From assembly GCA_024413465.1 (NCBI GenBank), contig JAKSVU010000003.1, positions 1 to 64,000 of the forward strand: DNA of 64,000 bases. The letters are read 5' to 3'. Below, in pieces: positions 52,817 to 61,003 of the stretch (the first letter of the stretch is position 1; the number at the start of each line of letters is the position of its first letter). Both the position numbers and the translations under genes were made by a program. The notes under the pieces are model-generated. The model did not search any database. It saw nothing but the letters and a program-made list of their open reading frames with translations, and had not been told where the DNA came from. This DNA comes from Alphaproteobacteria bacterium (lineage in GTDB: Bacteria; Pseudomonadota; Alphaproteobacteria; CAAGCB01; CAG-977).

Positions 52817-53665
52817 TCATCTAGGCTTTTTCTTCTCAATATCTTTCTTTTTGTCCTTCTTCGGCAGGTAGTTTTCATCGGTAACGACGGATTTGCCGGT
52901 TTCTTCTTCATATTTTTCTTTAGCAACACAGGCGACATTACCACCACGACGAGCGGCCTTTTTATTTTCCGCCATTCCGGTTGCTCCCATATTTTCTGCC
53001 ACCTGACGCGTTGAAAGTTCTGCTAAAGCAGTAAAGATAAGTTCTGCCTCGTTCATATGGTCACGCAAATTTTGCGATTTTAGACCTTTAAGCTGTTTAT
53101 GTTCTTTAACAGACAGTCCAGACCATTCCTGATGAATGATATTGGTTAAAATCGCATATTCCTCATCTTTGGTGATTTCGTGATCTTTCCAATAATCCGT
53201 CAACTTATTACGAGTTTCTTGTCCCATCATACGTTGCTGAATCCATTTTTCGGAATGTCCGAGCTTTTGCCAATTCTCGCGAGCACGATCAATACTCAAA
53301 GCAGGATCAACCGTTTCTTTCATCCGCTCATAACCAACTCGTGCCAACCACTGCTTAATCGGCTCAGCTTTAGGACTTGGTACTGACTGCACAATTCGGA
53401 GCATTGTTTCAGCATCGGCAGCATCAGTATCGCGCATCTTCCCATCTGTTGCCAACATTTTCAACCGTACGATTTTTTCGTACGGTTGAGAAGAACCAGC
53501 TTCTTTATTCAGTTTTCGCTTTAAATCTGACCAGTAACGCTTTGGTTCTTTACTTTCACTGAGAATAGCGATGACATCAATTACCGAAAAGTACCAAATA
53601 TCCTTTTCTTCATCATAAACTGAGCGAATTTTGCTTTGTTCAAACAGTTTAATATCATTTTTCAT
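52817..53665 (-). CDS. Bro-N domain protein (phage antirepressor/DinD-like)
   Basis: 282 residues. The N-terminal Bro-N domain (about 8-110) shows SKIRSVYDEEKDIWYFSVID and VIAILSESKEPKRYWSDLK. The C-terminal half resembles DinD-type proteins, with GGNVACVAKEKYEEETGKSVV near residue 245 and a lysine-rich tail. Such proteins are phage antirepressors or DNA-damage-induced. The GC content and codon use are higher and different from the ABC-3C genes next to it, so the two were probably acquired separately. Confidence 0.78.
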   Translation of the reverse strand: MKNDIKLFEQSKIRSVYDEEKDIWYFSVIDVIAILSESKEPKRYWSDLKRKLNKEAGSSQPYEKIVRLKMLATDGKMRDTDAADAETMLRIVQSVPSPKAEPIKQWLARVGYERMKETVDPALSIDRARENWQKLGHSEKWIQQRMMGQETRNKLTDYWKDHEITKDEEYAILTNIIHQEWSGLSVKEHKQLKGLKSQNLRDHMNEAELIFTALAELSTRQVAENMGATGMAENKKAARRGGNVACVAKEKYEEETGKSVVTDENYLPKKDKKKDIEKKKPR

Positions 53666-53790
53666 GCTTATTTCCTTAAGTTTTCTTTATTCAATTTTAC
53701 AAGTTTTGCTATAAGAATCAAGGAAACATTAGGATTCATAAACTAAAAAATCGCAATAACCTCTCAAATTCAGAGATAGCAAAATGCTAT

Positions 53791-54288
53791 TTATTTCTTT
53801 CGGACTAATTTGCAGTAAACTTGTGACAACAATTCAGCATCAAGCAACGCTCCATGAACATCTCTTTTGTTGGTATTAATGCCAAACCTTTCACATAACG
53901 CATCCAAATTACACCGCATGTTAGGAAATGCAGCTTTTGCCAGTTTCAGGGTATCCGTCATTTTATTTGTCAGTTCAAAACCTAACTCGTGATTTAAGAA
54001 ACTTAAATCAAAGGATATGTTATGTGCAATTAATTCTTTGCCTTCAATAAACTTTAGAAAATCATCCTTTATTTCATCAAAAGTCGGAAAATCTTTTAAG
54101 TAATCCGTCGTTAAACCATGTATTTGCACAACCTCATCAGGTACAATTTGTTCCGGATTGATATAAGTATGAAAGACGGCTCCGGTCGGTTGATTATTTT
54201 CATCAATTTCAATAGCGCCTATTTCAACCAATTTACAATTTTTAGGATCAAATCCCGTGGTTTCGGTATCAAAAATGACTTTATGCAT
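53791..54288 (-). CDS. DnaQ-like 3'-5' exonuclease, catalytically complete
   Basis: 165 residues, DEDDh family (Pol III epsilon-like). Exo I is FDTETTGFDP (first D and E), Exo II AHNISFDLSFL (D), Exo III VHGALLDAELL (H and D). Short, stand-alone exonuclease domain. AGGAGG precedes the ATG. The 16-bp motif GCGACC-N7-GTC lies 43 bp upstream. Two related genes lie at 57938 and 58432, with degraded active sites. Confidence 0.88.
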   Translation of the reverse strand: MHKVIFDTETTGFDPKNCKLVEIGAIEIDENNQPTGAVFHTYINPEQIVPDEVVQIHGLTTDYLKDFPTFDEIKDDFLKFIEGKELIAHNISFDLSFLNHELGFELTNKMTDTLKLAKAAFPNMRCNLDALCERFGINTNKRDVHGALLDAELLSQVYCKLVRKK

Positions 54289-54330
54289 ATATGCCTCCTA
54301 TTAAATTATATTAATTATAAAAGACATATC

Positions 54331-54346
54331 CGACAGATTCGGTCGC
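54331..54346 (-). promoter_or_regulatory. shared operator-like motif, copy 1 (before dnaQ-like gene)
   Basis: On the minus strand it reads GCGACCGAATCTGTCG, 43 bp before the exonuclease start, with TATAAT about 10 bases downstream, so it overlaps the -35 region. Copies in the same orientation relative to their genes lie at 54790 and 58982. Confidence 0.6.
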
Positions 54347-54368
54347 AATAAAACAATATACACAGAAA

Positions 54369-54689
54369 TTATTTCAAAGCATCCACAACTTTAATAAGTG
54401 TTGAAATTTGGTCATCTGATAATTTTTTAATACTGGAAATTAGTGCAGCTTCTTCAAAAATGCGTTTACGGCTGATGTTTTTATCCAAACTGTCATCTAA
54501 TATATCGCAAAGAGAACAACCTAAAACTTTTGCAATTTGTATCAAAGTTTCAAAATGCGGATAATTTACGCCTCTTTCAATATTCGAGACTGCTTCAACA
54601 GAAATATTACAACGCTCTGCTAAAACTTCCTGCGTTATCTTTGCTTCTTGACGTATAGCCTTTATTTTTAACCCGATTTTATGCTTCAT
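54369..54689 (-). CDS. XRE-family transcriptional regulator (106 aa)
   Basis: An N-terminal Cro/CI helix-turn-helix (KIKAIRQEAKITQEVLAERC, then ISVEAVSNIERGVNYPHFETL) is followed by a helical tail that probably dimerises. The ATG at 54689 is chosen over 54701 because GGAG sits before it. It is the only DNA-binding gene between two copies of the GCGACC motif, so it is the leading candidate to bind it (inference). Confidence 0.85.
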   Translation of the reverse strand: MKHKIGLKIKAIRQEAKITQEVLAERCNISVEAVSNIERGVNYPHFETLIQIAKVLGCSLCDILDDSLDKNISRKRIFEEAALISSIKKLSDDQISTLIKVVDALK

Positions 54690-54789
54690 ATTTCGCTCCA
54701 TTTATAGAAGTTAAACTTAAAGTTTTAGCTTGAAAACGAAGCAAAACTTTTATAATACTATTATAAATACAAGTTTTACTTAATAAGAT

Positions 54790-54805
54790 GCGACCGAAAA
54801 TGTCG
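54790..54805 (+). promoter_or_regulatory. shared operator-like motif, copy 2 (before nuclease-like gene)
   Basis: GCGACCGAAAATGTCG, 51 bp before the ATG at 54857 and in the divergent region with the XRE gene. Compare copy 1 (GCGACCGAATCTGTCG) and copy 3 (GCGACCAAAACAGTCA). Confidence 0.6.
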
Positions 54806-54856
54806 TATTCTCATATTAAGTAATAAGCAACTGTAACGTTTTTTAGGAGAAAATTT

Positions 54857-55759
54857 ATGAATACGAGAGCTCTGAAATCTGATTTTTTCAAAGAATTTGA
54901 AAAGGGTGGAAAATACGAAAAAATCGTAGAATTAGTCAAAGCAGACAACAGTTTAATTATGTGTATGCGCGGAAGTTATGTAACAATTTATTATAAGAGC
55001 TTACAAATTCTAAAAATTAATGAAAAAGGAACATTTGAAGTAGATGCAAATTATAAAATTAATCCGAAAGATTATGGTGATAGCTGGGCAGTTTATTTTA
55101 AGGATGCTAAAGAAGCTTTAGATAATCATAATGATGTTGAAAAACTGGAAAAAGAAGTTCAACAAGCATTGGTCAAAGAAAATAACTGTGGTTCAATATG
55201 CAAAGAAACCGACTATTTTATTTTGGACATTGAATATACGCAAAGTGATTTTGATGGACGTTTTGATGCGTTGGCAGTTTATTGGCCAAAAGATAAACGC
55301 AAAAACGGCAATAATTTAAGATTAGCTTTTGTAGAAGTTAAAGCAGGAGAAAAAGCTATTTCCGGAACATCAGGCGTATCTCGACACTACAAATCCGTTA
55401 TAAAATTTATGGGCGAACTTAATAATAATAAAGATGAATTTCTTGAAGACTTAGAAAAAGTGATTGAGCAACAGCGCAAGCTCGGTTTATGGGAATATGA
55501 TAATTCGCGCAAGATAACATTTTCGCGGACGGAAAAACCGCAATTAATCTTTGTTTTGGTTAATTATAACCCAAATTCAAGCTATCTTGATAACGAAATT
55601 AAGGAAATAGGCAATTATGTTGAAAAATATGAAAATGAAATTCCGATTGAAACGCTTTTCGCCAGATCTTCATTCATGGGCTACGGTTTATATGACAGTT
55701 GCATGCTATCTTTAGAATATGTCCAAAAAAGAGTTTGCAGAGGCAATCATGAAGGCTAG
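54857..55759 (+). CDS. putative PD-(D/E)xK nuclease-like protein
   Basis: 300 residues, no signal. The centre has FDGRFDALAVYWPKD, then RLAFVEVKAGEKAISG (about 133-175): an Asp followed by E-x-K on the next strand, the core of PD-(D/E)xK nucleases, with a conserved-looking SRHYKS after it. The N-terminal 100 residues are unassigned. Function as a DNA or RNA nuclease is inference. AGGAG precedes the start. The next gene (MBL fold) begins inside its 3' end, so the two are translationally coupled. Part of the candidate defence operon 54857-57943. Confidence 0.55.
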   Translation: MNTRALKSDFFKEFEKGGKYEKIVELVKADNSLIMCMRGSYVTIYYKSLQILKINEKGTFEVDANYKINPKDYGDSWAVYFKDAKEALDNHNDVEKLEKEVQQALVKENNCGSICKETDYFILDIEYTQSDFDGRFDALAVYWPKDKRKNGNNLRLAFVEVKAGEKAISGTSGVSRHYKSVIKFMGELNNNKDEFLEDLEKVIEQQRKLGLWEYDNSRKITFSRTEKPQLIFVLVNYNPNSSYLDNEIKEIGNYVEKYENEIPIETLFARSSFMGYGLYDSCMLSLEYVQKRVCRGNHEG

Positions 55760-56945
55760 TATCAAAAGAGGGGCAAATCAAATCGGCGGATCGGCAGTGG
55801 AATTAACCGCCAACTCCGGTGAGCGTTTGATTATTGATTTAGGACTACCTCTGGATGCCGAAGAAAACACCGCAGATTTATTACCCGATATTAAGGGACT
55901 AAAAAATAAAACCGATGATTTGCTGGGGATTCTTATTTCTCACCCTCATCAAGACCACTATGGCTTGGGTTTGCACATTGATAACAGCATCCCGATTTAT
56001 ATGAGCAAAGCAACGGCCGATATTATGGATGTATGCGTTAAGCACAATCTTCCCAACGCCTTTGCTTTCGGTAATATACATATTTTTGATGATAAATCTT
56101 CTTTTTCTATCGGTCCGTTTACCGTAACGCCATATCTGGTTGACCATTCCGCATACGGAGCATACGCCTTTTTGATAGAGGCCGACGGTAAACGCTTGTT
56201 TTACAGCGGGGACTTTCGTGCCCATGGGCGCAAGGGCAAATTATTTGACGGTTTTATCAAAAATCCTTCCAAAGATATTGATGTTTTGATGATGGAGGGC
56301 TCTTGCCTTGGTCGTGAACAGTCAACAAAATATCCGTCTGAAACATCTCTTGAAACAGAATTTGAAAAGATCTTTAAGGAAACCAAAGGTGTAGCCTTTA
56401 TTCAAAGTTCTTCACAAAATATTGACCGTATTGTGACCATCTACAGGGCAGCAAAGAAAAGTGGTAGAACTTTAGTTATAAGCGGTTACACCGGACACGT
56501 CTTAATGGTGCTAAATAACGAGCATTTACCCAGTTTTAAATGGCCGAACGTGAAAAAGTTTGCAACAGATAGTACGACACCGCATAACATAACCAAAGAG
56601 ATGATAGCGCAAAATCCATCCAAATATGTGATTATGTTCGGCGGTCTGATTTTCAATATCTTAAAAAGCAGTTCGCTTGTTAACGAAAATGCTTCCTTTA
56701 TCTATTCTATGTGGGACGGCTACAAAGAGCTGTATCAAGAACGCTTAGATTTAATGAAAGAAAAAAATGTACCGATGTATGATATTCATACTTCTGGTCA
56801 TGCGGATATTCCGACATTGCAAAAATTTGCTTTGGCCATAAATCCTAAAAAAATTGTACCGATACATACTTTCTTTCCCGAGCAATTTAAGGAACTGTTC
56901 AACAACGTAGAATTGCATAATGATAACGAAACTTTTGAAATTTAG
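55749..56945 (+). CDS. MBL-fold hydrolase, RNase J/beta-CASP-like
   Basis: 398 residues from the chosen start. ISHPHQDHYGLGLHI (zinc motif H-x-H-x-D-H) is near residue 63. YSGDFRAHGRKG (the D/H metal region) lies near 155, and late TSGHADIPTLQ and KKIVPIHTFFPEQF motifs near 350-375 belong to the beta-CASP arm. Likely a nuclease acting on RNA or DNA ends. The ATG at 55749 has AGAGG upstream and overlaps the previous gene by 11 bp; a start at 55719 is also open. It is distinct from the native RNase J-like protein at 31728. Codon and base use differ from the native genes. Confidence 0.75.
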   Translation: MKASIKRGANQIGGSAVELTANSGERLIIDLGLPLDAEENTADLLPDIKGLKNKTDDLLGILISHPHQDHYGLGLHIDNSIPIYMSKATADIMDVCVKHNLPNAFAFGNIHIFDDKSSFSIGPFTVTPYLVDHSAYGAYAFLIEADGKRLFYSGDFRAHGRKGKLFDGFIKNPSKDIDVLMMEGSCLGREQSTKYPSETSLETEFEKIFKETKGVAFIQSSSQNIDRIVTIYRAAKKSGRTLVISGYTGHVLMVLNNEHLPSFKWPNVKKFATDSTTPHNITKEMIAQNPSKYVIMFGGLIFNILKSSSLVNENASFIYSMWDGYKELYQERLDLMKEKNVPMYDIHTSGHADIPTLQKFALAINPKKIVPIHTFFPEQFKELFNNVELHNDNETFEI

Positions 56946-56953
56946 GATGTAAT

Positions 56954-57943
56954 ATGCCAGTAAATCATTCCGCCAGACTTGAAAAAGTAGAAAATATAAT
57001 CAGGCTTATCAATCGTATGGCAGGTTCTACCGAAGGTGTAAGCATTAATGATATAATGGTGGAATATAAAGTCTGTCGCCGTACTGCCGAAAGAATGATG
57101 AATATTATCAGGGCGCTTTATTCAGCACAACTGGAAGAAGTCGATAACGGAGAAAACTATAAATCATATCGTTTGCAAGAGCTTTATCGCCAGGGACCGA
57201 TAAAATTAGCGCCTGAAGAAATTTCCTGTCTATCTCAAGCAATAAAATTAGCTCATCGGGGAAAAAGAGAGGAATTAGCTGATGAATTACAGCACCTCGA
57301 ATACCGCATAAAATCATTTTGCAAGGAAAAAGACAAGTATAACGTCGAAAATATAGCGGAAATGGAAGATATCAGCATGTCTGCCGGTCCAAAATATATA
57401 ATCAATCAAGAAATTTTAGCAGACCTTCGCAATGCCATCACAAATTGGAATGAAGTAATTATAACCTATAAACTGCGCGCAAATGGCGAAACTAAGCACT
57501 TTCGGATACAACCTTATGGTATTTTATATGGCTCCAGACCTTATTTAGTAGCTTATTATGAGACAGATAAAGATTACCGTTATTTTTGTCTTTCTAATAT
57601 TATTGCCATAGAGCTAACCGATATCAAATTCAGCCGCAATGAAAAATTTTCTCTGCAAAAATATGCAGAGCAGTCTTTCGGCAGTTTTCAGGAAAAACCT
57701 TACAATGTTATTTGGAAAGTCAACAAAAACCGAGCAGACGATGCGGAACATTATTTATTTCATCCGACTCAAACTATAGAAAAGCAAAAAGACGGCAGTT
57801 TAATTGTACGTTTCACCGCCGGTGGCTTAAAAGAAATGTGCTGGCATCTCTTTACTTGGGAGGGAGATATCGAGATACTGGAGCCGCAAGTATTAAAGGA
57901 AACGATGTGCGATTTGCTAAACAAAGCAAAAAATATGCTATAA
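56954..57943 (+). CDS. WYL-domain transcriptional regulator
   Basis: 329 residues. An N-terminal helix-turn-helix (LINRMAGSTEGVSINDIMVEY, CRRTAERMMNII) is followed by a WYL domain (FRIQPYGILYGSRPYLVAYY, then RYFCLSNI, about 180-215) and a C-terminal WCX-like extension (AGGLKEMCWHLFTWEGDIEIL). WYL regulators often control defence cassettes by sensing nucleic-acid fragments or nucleotides. It starts 8 bp after the MBL gene in the same operon. Confidence 0.85.
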   Translation: MPVNHSARLEKVENIIRLINRMAGSTEGVSINDIMVEYKVCRRTAERMMNIIRALYSAQLEEVDNGENYKSYRLQELYRQGPIKLAPEEISCLSQAIKLAHRGKREELADELQHLEYRIKSFCKEKDKYNVENIAEMEDISMSAGPKYIINQEILADLRNAITNWNEVIITYKLRANGETKHFRIQPYGILYGSRPYLVAYYETDKDYRYFCLSNIIAIELTDIKFSRNEKFSLQKYAEQSFGSFQEKPYNVIWKVNKNRADDAEHYLFHPTQTIEKQKDGSLIVRFTAGGLKEMCWHLFTWEGDIEILEPQVLKETMCDLLNKAKNML

Positions 57944-58429
57944 TGAATTTAGTTTAGCGTAAAGTTGCACACACATGTCACACTCTTCTTCCTTAAAATT
58001 GAAAAAATCAGAATCTTTTAATTTAAACACATGCATCAGATGAGTAACATCATCCTCTCTTAAATTTGTTTTTTTATTTACCCAACTCTTCAAATCAATA
58101 AAATGATTAGACAGCGGTTGTCGCAACTCTCGTTCCAATACTGCTTGGGTAGATAGCGCATCATAGCAAACAATTTCTTTATTGCCGATAAAAGCTAAAA
58201 AATCTTCCTTTATTTCGGATATCGTTCTCGAGTCATTGATTTCATCTGCCGTGAGTCCATAAAATAATTCTATAAAATCAGGCAATTCCGCTTGCGGATT
58301 AATAGGCGTATAAAATAGTTTGCCGGTTATGTGCCCTAATTCATTAAATTCCGCCGCATGGAGAGATAAAATCTTACCTTGAGTAATATTTTTACCGGTT
58401 GTTTTAATAACTAATGCAATTTTACTCAT
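57938..58429 (-). CDS. DnaQ-like protein, catalytically degenerate
   Basis: 163 residues aligned end to end with the exonuclease at 53791: Exo I reads VIKTTG instead of D-x-E-TTG, so both acidic residues are lost. The Exo II and III positions (CYDALSTQAVL, EEECDMCVQLYAKL) lack the usual pattern. The fold seems kept (PINPQAELPDFIELFYGLTADEI mirrors the INPEQIVP-IHGLT segment). Probably an inactive paralogue with a binding or regulatory role. It overlaps the WYL gene end by 6 bp (convergent) and follows the 58432 gene by 2 bp. Confidence 0.7.
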   Translation of the reverse strand: MSKIALVIKTTGKNITQGKILSLHAAEFNELGHITGKLFYTPINPQAELPDFIELFYGLTADEINDSRTISEIKEDFLAFIGNKEIVCYDALSTQAVLERELRQPLSNHFIDLKSWVNKKTNLREDDVTHLMHVFKLKDSDFFNFKEEECDMCVQLYAKLNSL

Positions 58430-58431
58430 GG

Positions 58432-58935
58432 TTATTTCTCCTTTGTTGTTAATTCTTTATACATTTTTGCCATCATGTGACATCTTGAAAGAGGTCTTAG
58501 GTGCCACATTGTATCAATACCTTTGATATCAAACCTATTTAACAAATCAAAAAATGAAGGAGCTTTAACGTTTGGATTTTTATTTGCCAGCTCAGAAATA
58601 ATTGTTGTTTCATTAGGTAGAGCAAATCCTAACGCCATATATATAAAATTAAGGTTTTGTGCTTCATCAAACACAACGAGTTCTTTATTCGCCAAAAAGC
58701 AAAGAAAGTTATTTTCTAATTCGGAGAAAGTCGGCTTATCTTTAACAGTGGCCTGCGTAATACCGGTAATTGTTGAAATTTGTCGCGGTATACGACATTG
58801 AGGGTTAATCAACGAGCAAAACACATTTCCGGTAAGACGGCAATATTCATCTATTTCAATGGCCGAAAGCGATATTATTTTATCTTTTTCAAATTTTCCC
58901 CCTGTTGTTTCAATATCTATAACAATCTTTCGCAT
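58432..58935 (-). CDS. DnaQ-like protein, partly degenerate
   Basis: 167 residues. Exo I is intact (VIDIETTGGKFEKDK), but Exo II reads VFDEAQNLNFIYMAL without the usual H-N-x-x-F-D, and Exo III (MWHLRPLSRCHMMAKMY) keeps a His but has lost the Asp. It is intermediate between the active copy at 53791 and the inactive copy at 57938, with which it forms an operon. AAGGAG precedes the start, and the GCGACC motif is 47 bp upstream. Confidence 0.72.
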   Translation of the reverse strand: MRKIVIDIETTGGKFEKDKIISLSAIEIDEYCRLTGNVFCSLINPQCRIPRQISTITGITQATVKDKPTFSELENNFLCFLANKELVVFDEAQNLNFIYMALGFALPNETTIISELANKNPNVKAPSFFDLLNRFDIKGIDTMWHLRPLSRCHMMAKMYKELTTKEK

Positions 58936-58981
58936 AACTTCTCCTTTTTTGATATATATATCTGGCTATAAAGCAGTGCAA

Positions 58982-58997
58982 TGACTGTTTTGGTCGC
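58982..58997 (-). promoter_or_regulatory. shared operator-like motif, copy 3 (before degenerate dnaQ-like genes)
   Basis: On the minus strand it reads GCGACCAAAACAGTCA, 47 bp before the start at 58935, nearly the same distance as copy 1 from its gene. It also lies in the divergent region with the gene at 59104. Confidence 0.58.
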
Positions 58998-59103
58998 TAA
59001 ACTTAAAAATATACATAAAAATACACATACAATTACTTTTTTACTTGACAGCTTTGAAAATATGCGCTACATATAAAGTAACAATCCATAAAAGGAGTTT
59101 TAT

Positions 59104-59466
59104 ATGTTTGAAAAATTTACAAAGAATGGCAAGAGAGAAATTCCGATAGCATCTGTATCAGTGTTGGGAAGATTGGCTCTCAATCAAACGTCTATCGTTA
59201 ATTTCGGTATTGAAGAGGCAAAATATGCCACAATGTTTTTTGATAAAGAAAAAAATCTTATCGGGATTCGCTTTAGTAATCAGAAAGAAAAAAGTTCATT
59301 TAAGATACAATGGAGAGAGAACTCGGGACTATTCTTAACTGTTAAAAACTTTTTTGAAGCTTATTCGATAGACTTTTCTCAAACCTACTTCTGCGATGTA
59401 ACGCAAGATGAAAAAGACAAATCTTTTATTATCGTTGACTTAAAAACACGTCGAGAAAGGAGGTAG
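59104..59466 (+). CDS. hypothetical phage-type protein, 120 aa
   Basis: Soluble, starts FEKFTKNGKREIPIASVSVL and ends in a basic tail (LKTRRERR). Patterns such as KYATMFFDKEKNLIGIRFSN suggest a small beta-rich protein similar in style to phage-encoded single-domain proteins; no family recognised. AAAGGAG precedes the ATG. Followed by two strong hairpins and then the ParB-methyltransferase gene. Confidence 0.65.
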   Translation: MFEKFTKNGKREIPIASVSVLGRLALNQTSIVNFGIEEAKYATMFFDKEKNLIGIRFSNQKEKSSFKIQWRENSGLFLTVKNFFEAYSIDFSQTYFCDVTQDEKDKSFIIVDLKTRRERR

Positions 59467-59525
59467 TAACAGGAAAGTTCAGCCAACAAAAAAGAGATAA
59501 AGAAACAGAATTTCCTTATCTCCGA

Positions 59526-59572
59526 AGAAATGCTAATATAGCATCTTAAGCAAATTGCATATTAGCATTTCT
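59526..59572. promoter_or_regulatory. long inverted repeat upstream of the ParB-methyltransferase gene
   Basis: AGAAATGCTAATAT (59526-59539) pairs perfectly with ATATTAGCATTTCT (59559-59572), extended by GCA/TGC past a bulge. It may be a terminator-like or regulatory RNA structure; it lacks a T-tail on either strand. Confidence 0.6.
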
Positions 59573-59588
59573 CCGTTAAAAATCAACC

Positions 59589-59635
59589 CCTTTCTGAAAA
59601 TATACGAACTAAAAGTACGTACATTTCAAGAAAGG
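59589..59635. promoter_or_regulatory. second inverted repeat upstream of the ParB-methyltransferase gene
   Basis: CCTTTCTGAAAATATACG (59589-59606) pairs, with a few mismatches, with CGTACATTTCAAGAAAGG (59618-59635). It lies 36 bp before the ATG, so it could act on translation or serve as an operator. Confidence 0.5.
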
Positions 59636-59671
59636 TAATCATTTAATATCTTAAAAAATGGAGGTTTGCTA

Positions 59672-61003
59672 ATGGCAAATACTTTAATGGTCGAGTATGC
59701 TGATCTGAAATCATTAAAAGCATACACAAACAATGCAAAAACGCATAATGAAAAACAGCTACAAGCACTTGCCGCATCTATCAGACAATTTGGCTTTAAC
59801 AATCCGGTCTTGATTGATGAAAATAATGAAATTATTGCCGGTCATGGACGTGTTGAAGCCGCTAAGATTATCGGATTAACGGAAATCCCAGTTATCAGAC
59901 TAAATCATTTATCTGATGTTCAGAAACGAGCTTACCGCCTTGCGGATAACAAAATCAATGAACTGGGCGGTTGGAATGAAGATATTCTGAAGCTTGAATT
60001 ATCTGAATTGGAAACCATTTGTACCGACTTTGACGTTACTTTGACCGGATTCGATCCAATAGAATTGGATGTTTTGTTAGATGATGATAAAGAAAAGCAC
60101 AAAATCAGCGAAACATTAAATACCGAACCTTTTGTTCCGGAAAATGAAATTGTTTCAAAACTGGGAGATATTTGGTTATTGGGCAAACACCGCATTATTT
60201 GCGGTAATTCATTGGAGCAAGAAACATTTACCAAGCTAATGAACGGCAAAAAAGCCGGCATGATACTGCAAGACCCGCCATTTAATGTTAAAATACAAGG
60301 ACATGTCGGTGGAAGCGGTAAAATCAAGCATAAGGAATTTGCCTTTGCTTCAGGTGAAATGAATGATCAGGAGTTTATCAAATTTTTGGAAAAGAATTTT
60401 GAGTTGTGTGCGAACTATTCCAAACATGGTTCCCTACACTATAATTTTATGGACTGGCGGCACGCATCTCATATTCTTGAGGCCGCAAACAAAGTTTTCA
60501 GCTCTTTTATTAATCTGGCAGTATGGGACAAAGGTACCGGAGCCATGGGAAGTTTGTATAGAAGCCAACATGAACTTTGCTTTATTTTCAAAAACGGTAA
60601 AGAACCGCATACCAACAATGTCGAACTCGGCAAAAACGGGCGATATCGAACGAATGTTTGGAAATATTCCGGTGTAAACAGCTTTGGTCGGCATAAACAA
60701 GACATCAAATTACACCCGACGGTAAAACCGGTTGAAATGCTTTATGACGCTATTCTTGATGTGACAAAACGAGGTGATTTAGTCTTAGATACTTTTCTCG
60801 GTTCAGGCTCTACGCTGATTGCGGCAGAAAAAGCGCACAGGATTTGCCATGCAATAGAATTTGAGCCTTTGTATATAGATACAGCCATCCGTCGTTATCA
60901 AGAACTTTTTAAAATAGATGCCATACGTGAGAGTGACGGAAAAACGTATAATGACTTGTTAGCTGAAATTAAAGGTACGGAGACGGTCAATGGCGAACAA
61001 TGA
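59672..61003 (+). CDS. ParB-like nuclease/DNA methyltransferase fusion
   Basis: 443 residues. The N-terminal ParB/Srx domain (about 15-100) has EKQLQALAASIRQFGFNNPV, IIAGHGRVEAAK and RAYRLADNKI. The C-terminal methyltransferase (about 165-430) has the catalytic DPPF motif (about 201-204), an FGRHKQDIKLHPTVKPVEML region and the SAM-binding FLGSGSTLIAA (about 374-384). This is a common phage-borne N4-cytosine or N6-adenine methylase. The ATG at 59672 follows GGAGG; an upstream TTG is in frame but unlikely. The DUF5681 gene overlaps its end. Confidence 0.9.
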   Translation: MANTLMVEYADLKSLKAYTNNAKTHNEKQLQALAASIRQFGFNNPVLIDENNEIIAGHGRVEAAKIIGLTEIPVIRLNHLSDVQKRAYRLADNKINELGGWNEDILKLELSELETICTDFDVTLTGFDPIELDVLLDDDKEKHKISETLNTEPFVPENEIVSKLGDIWLLGKHRIICGNSLEQETFTKLMNGKKAGMILQDPPFNVKIQGHVGGSGKIKHKEFAFASGEMNDQEFIKFLEKNFELCANYSKHGSLHYNFMDWRHASHILEAANKVFSSFINLAVWDKGTGAMGSLYRSQHELCFIFKNGKEPHTNNVELGKNGRYRTNVWKYSGVNSFGRHKQDIKLHPTVKPVEMLYDAILDVTKRGDLVLDTFLGSGSTLIAAEKAHRICHAIEFEPLYIDTAIRRYQELFKIDAIRESDGKTYNDLLAEIKGTETVNGEQ

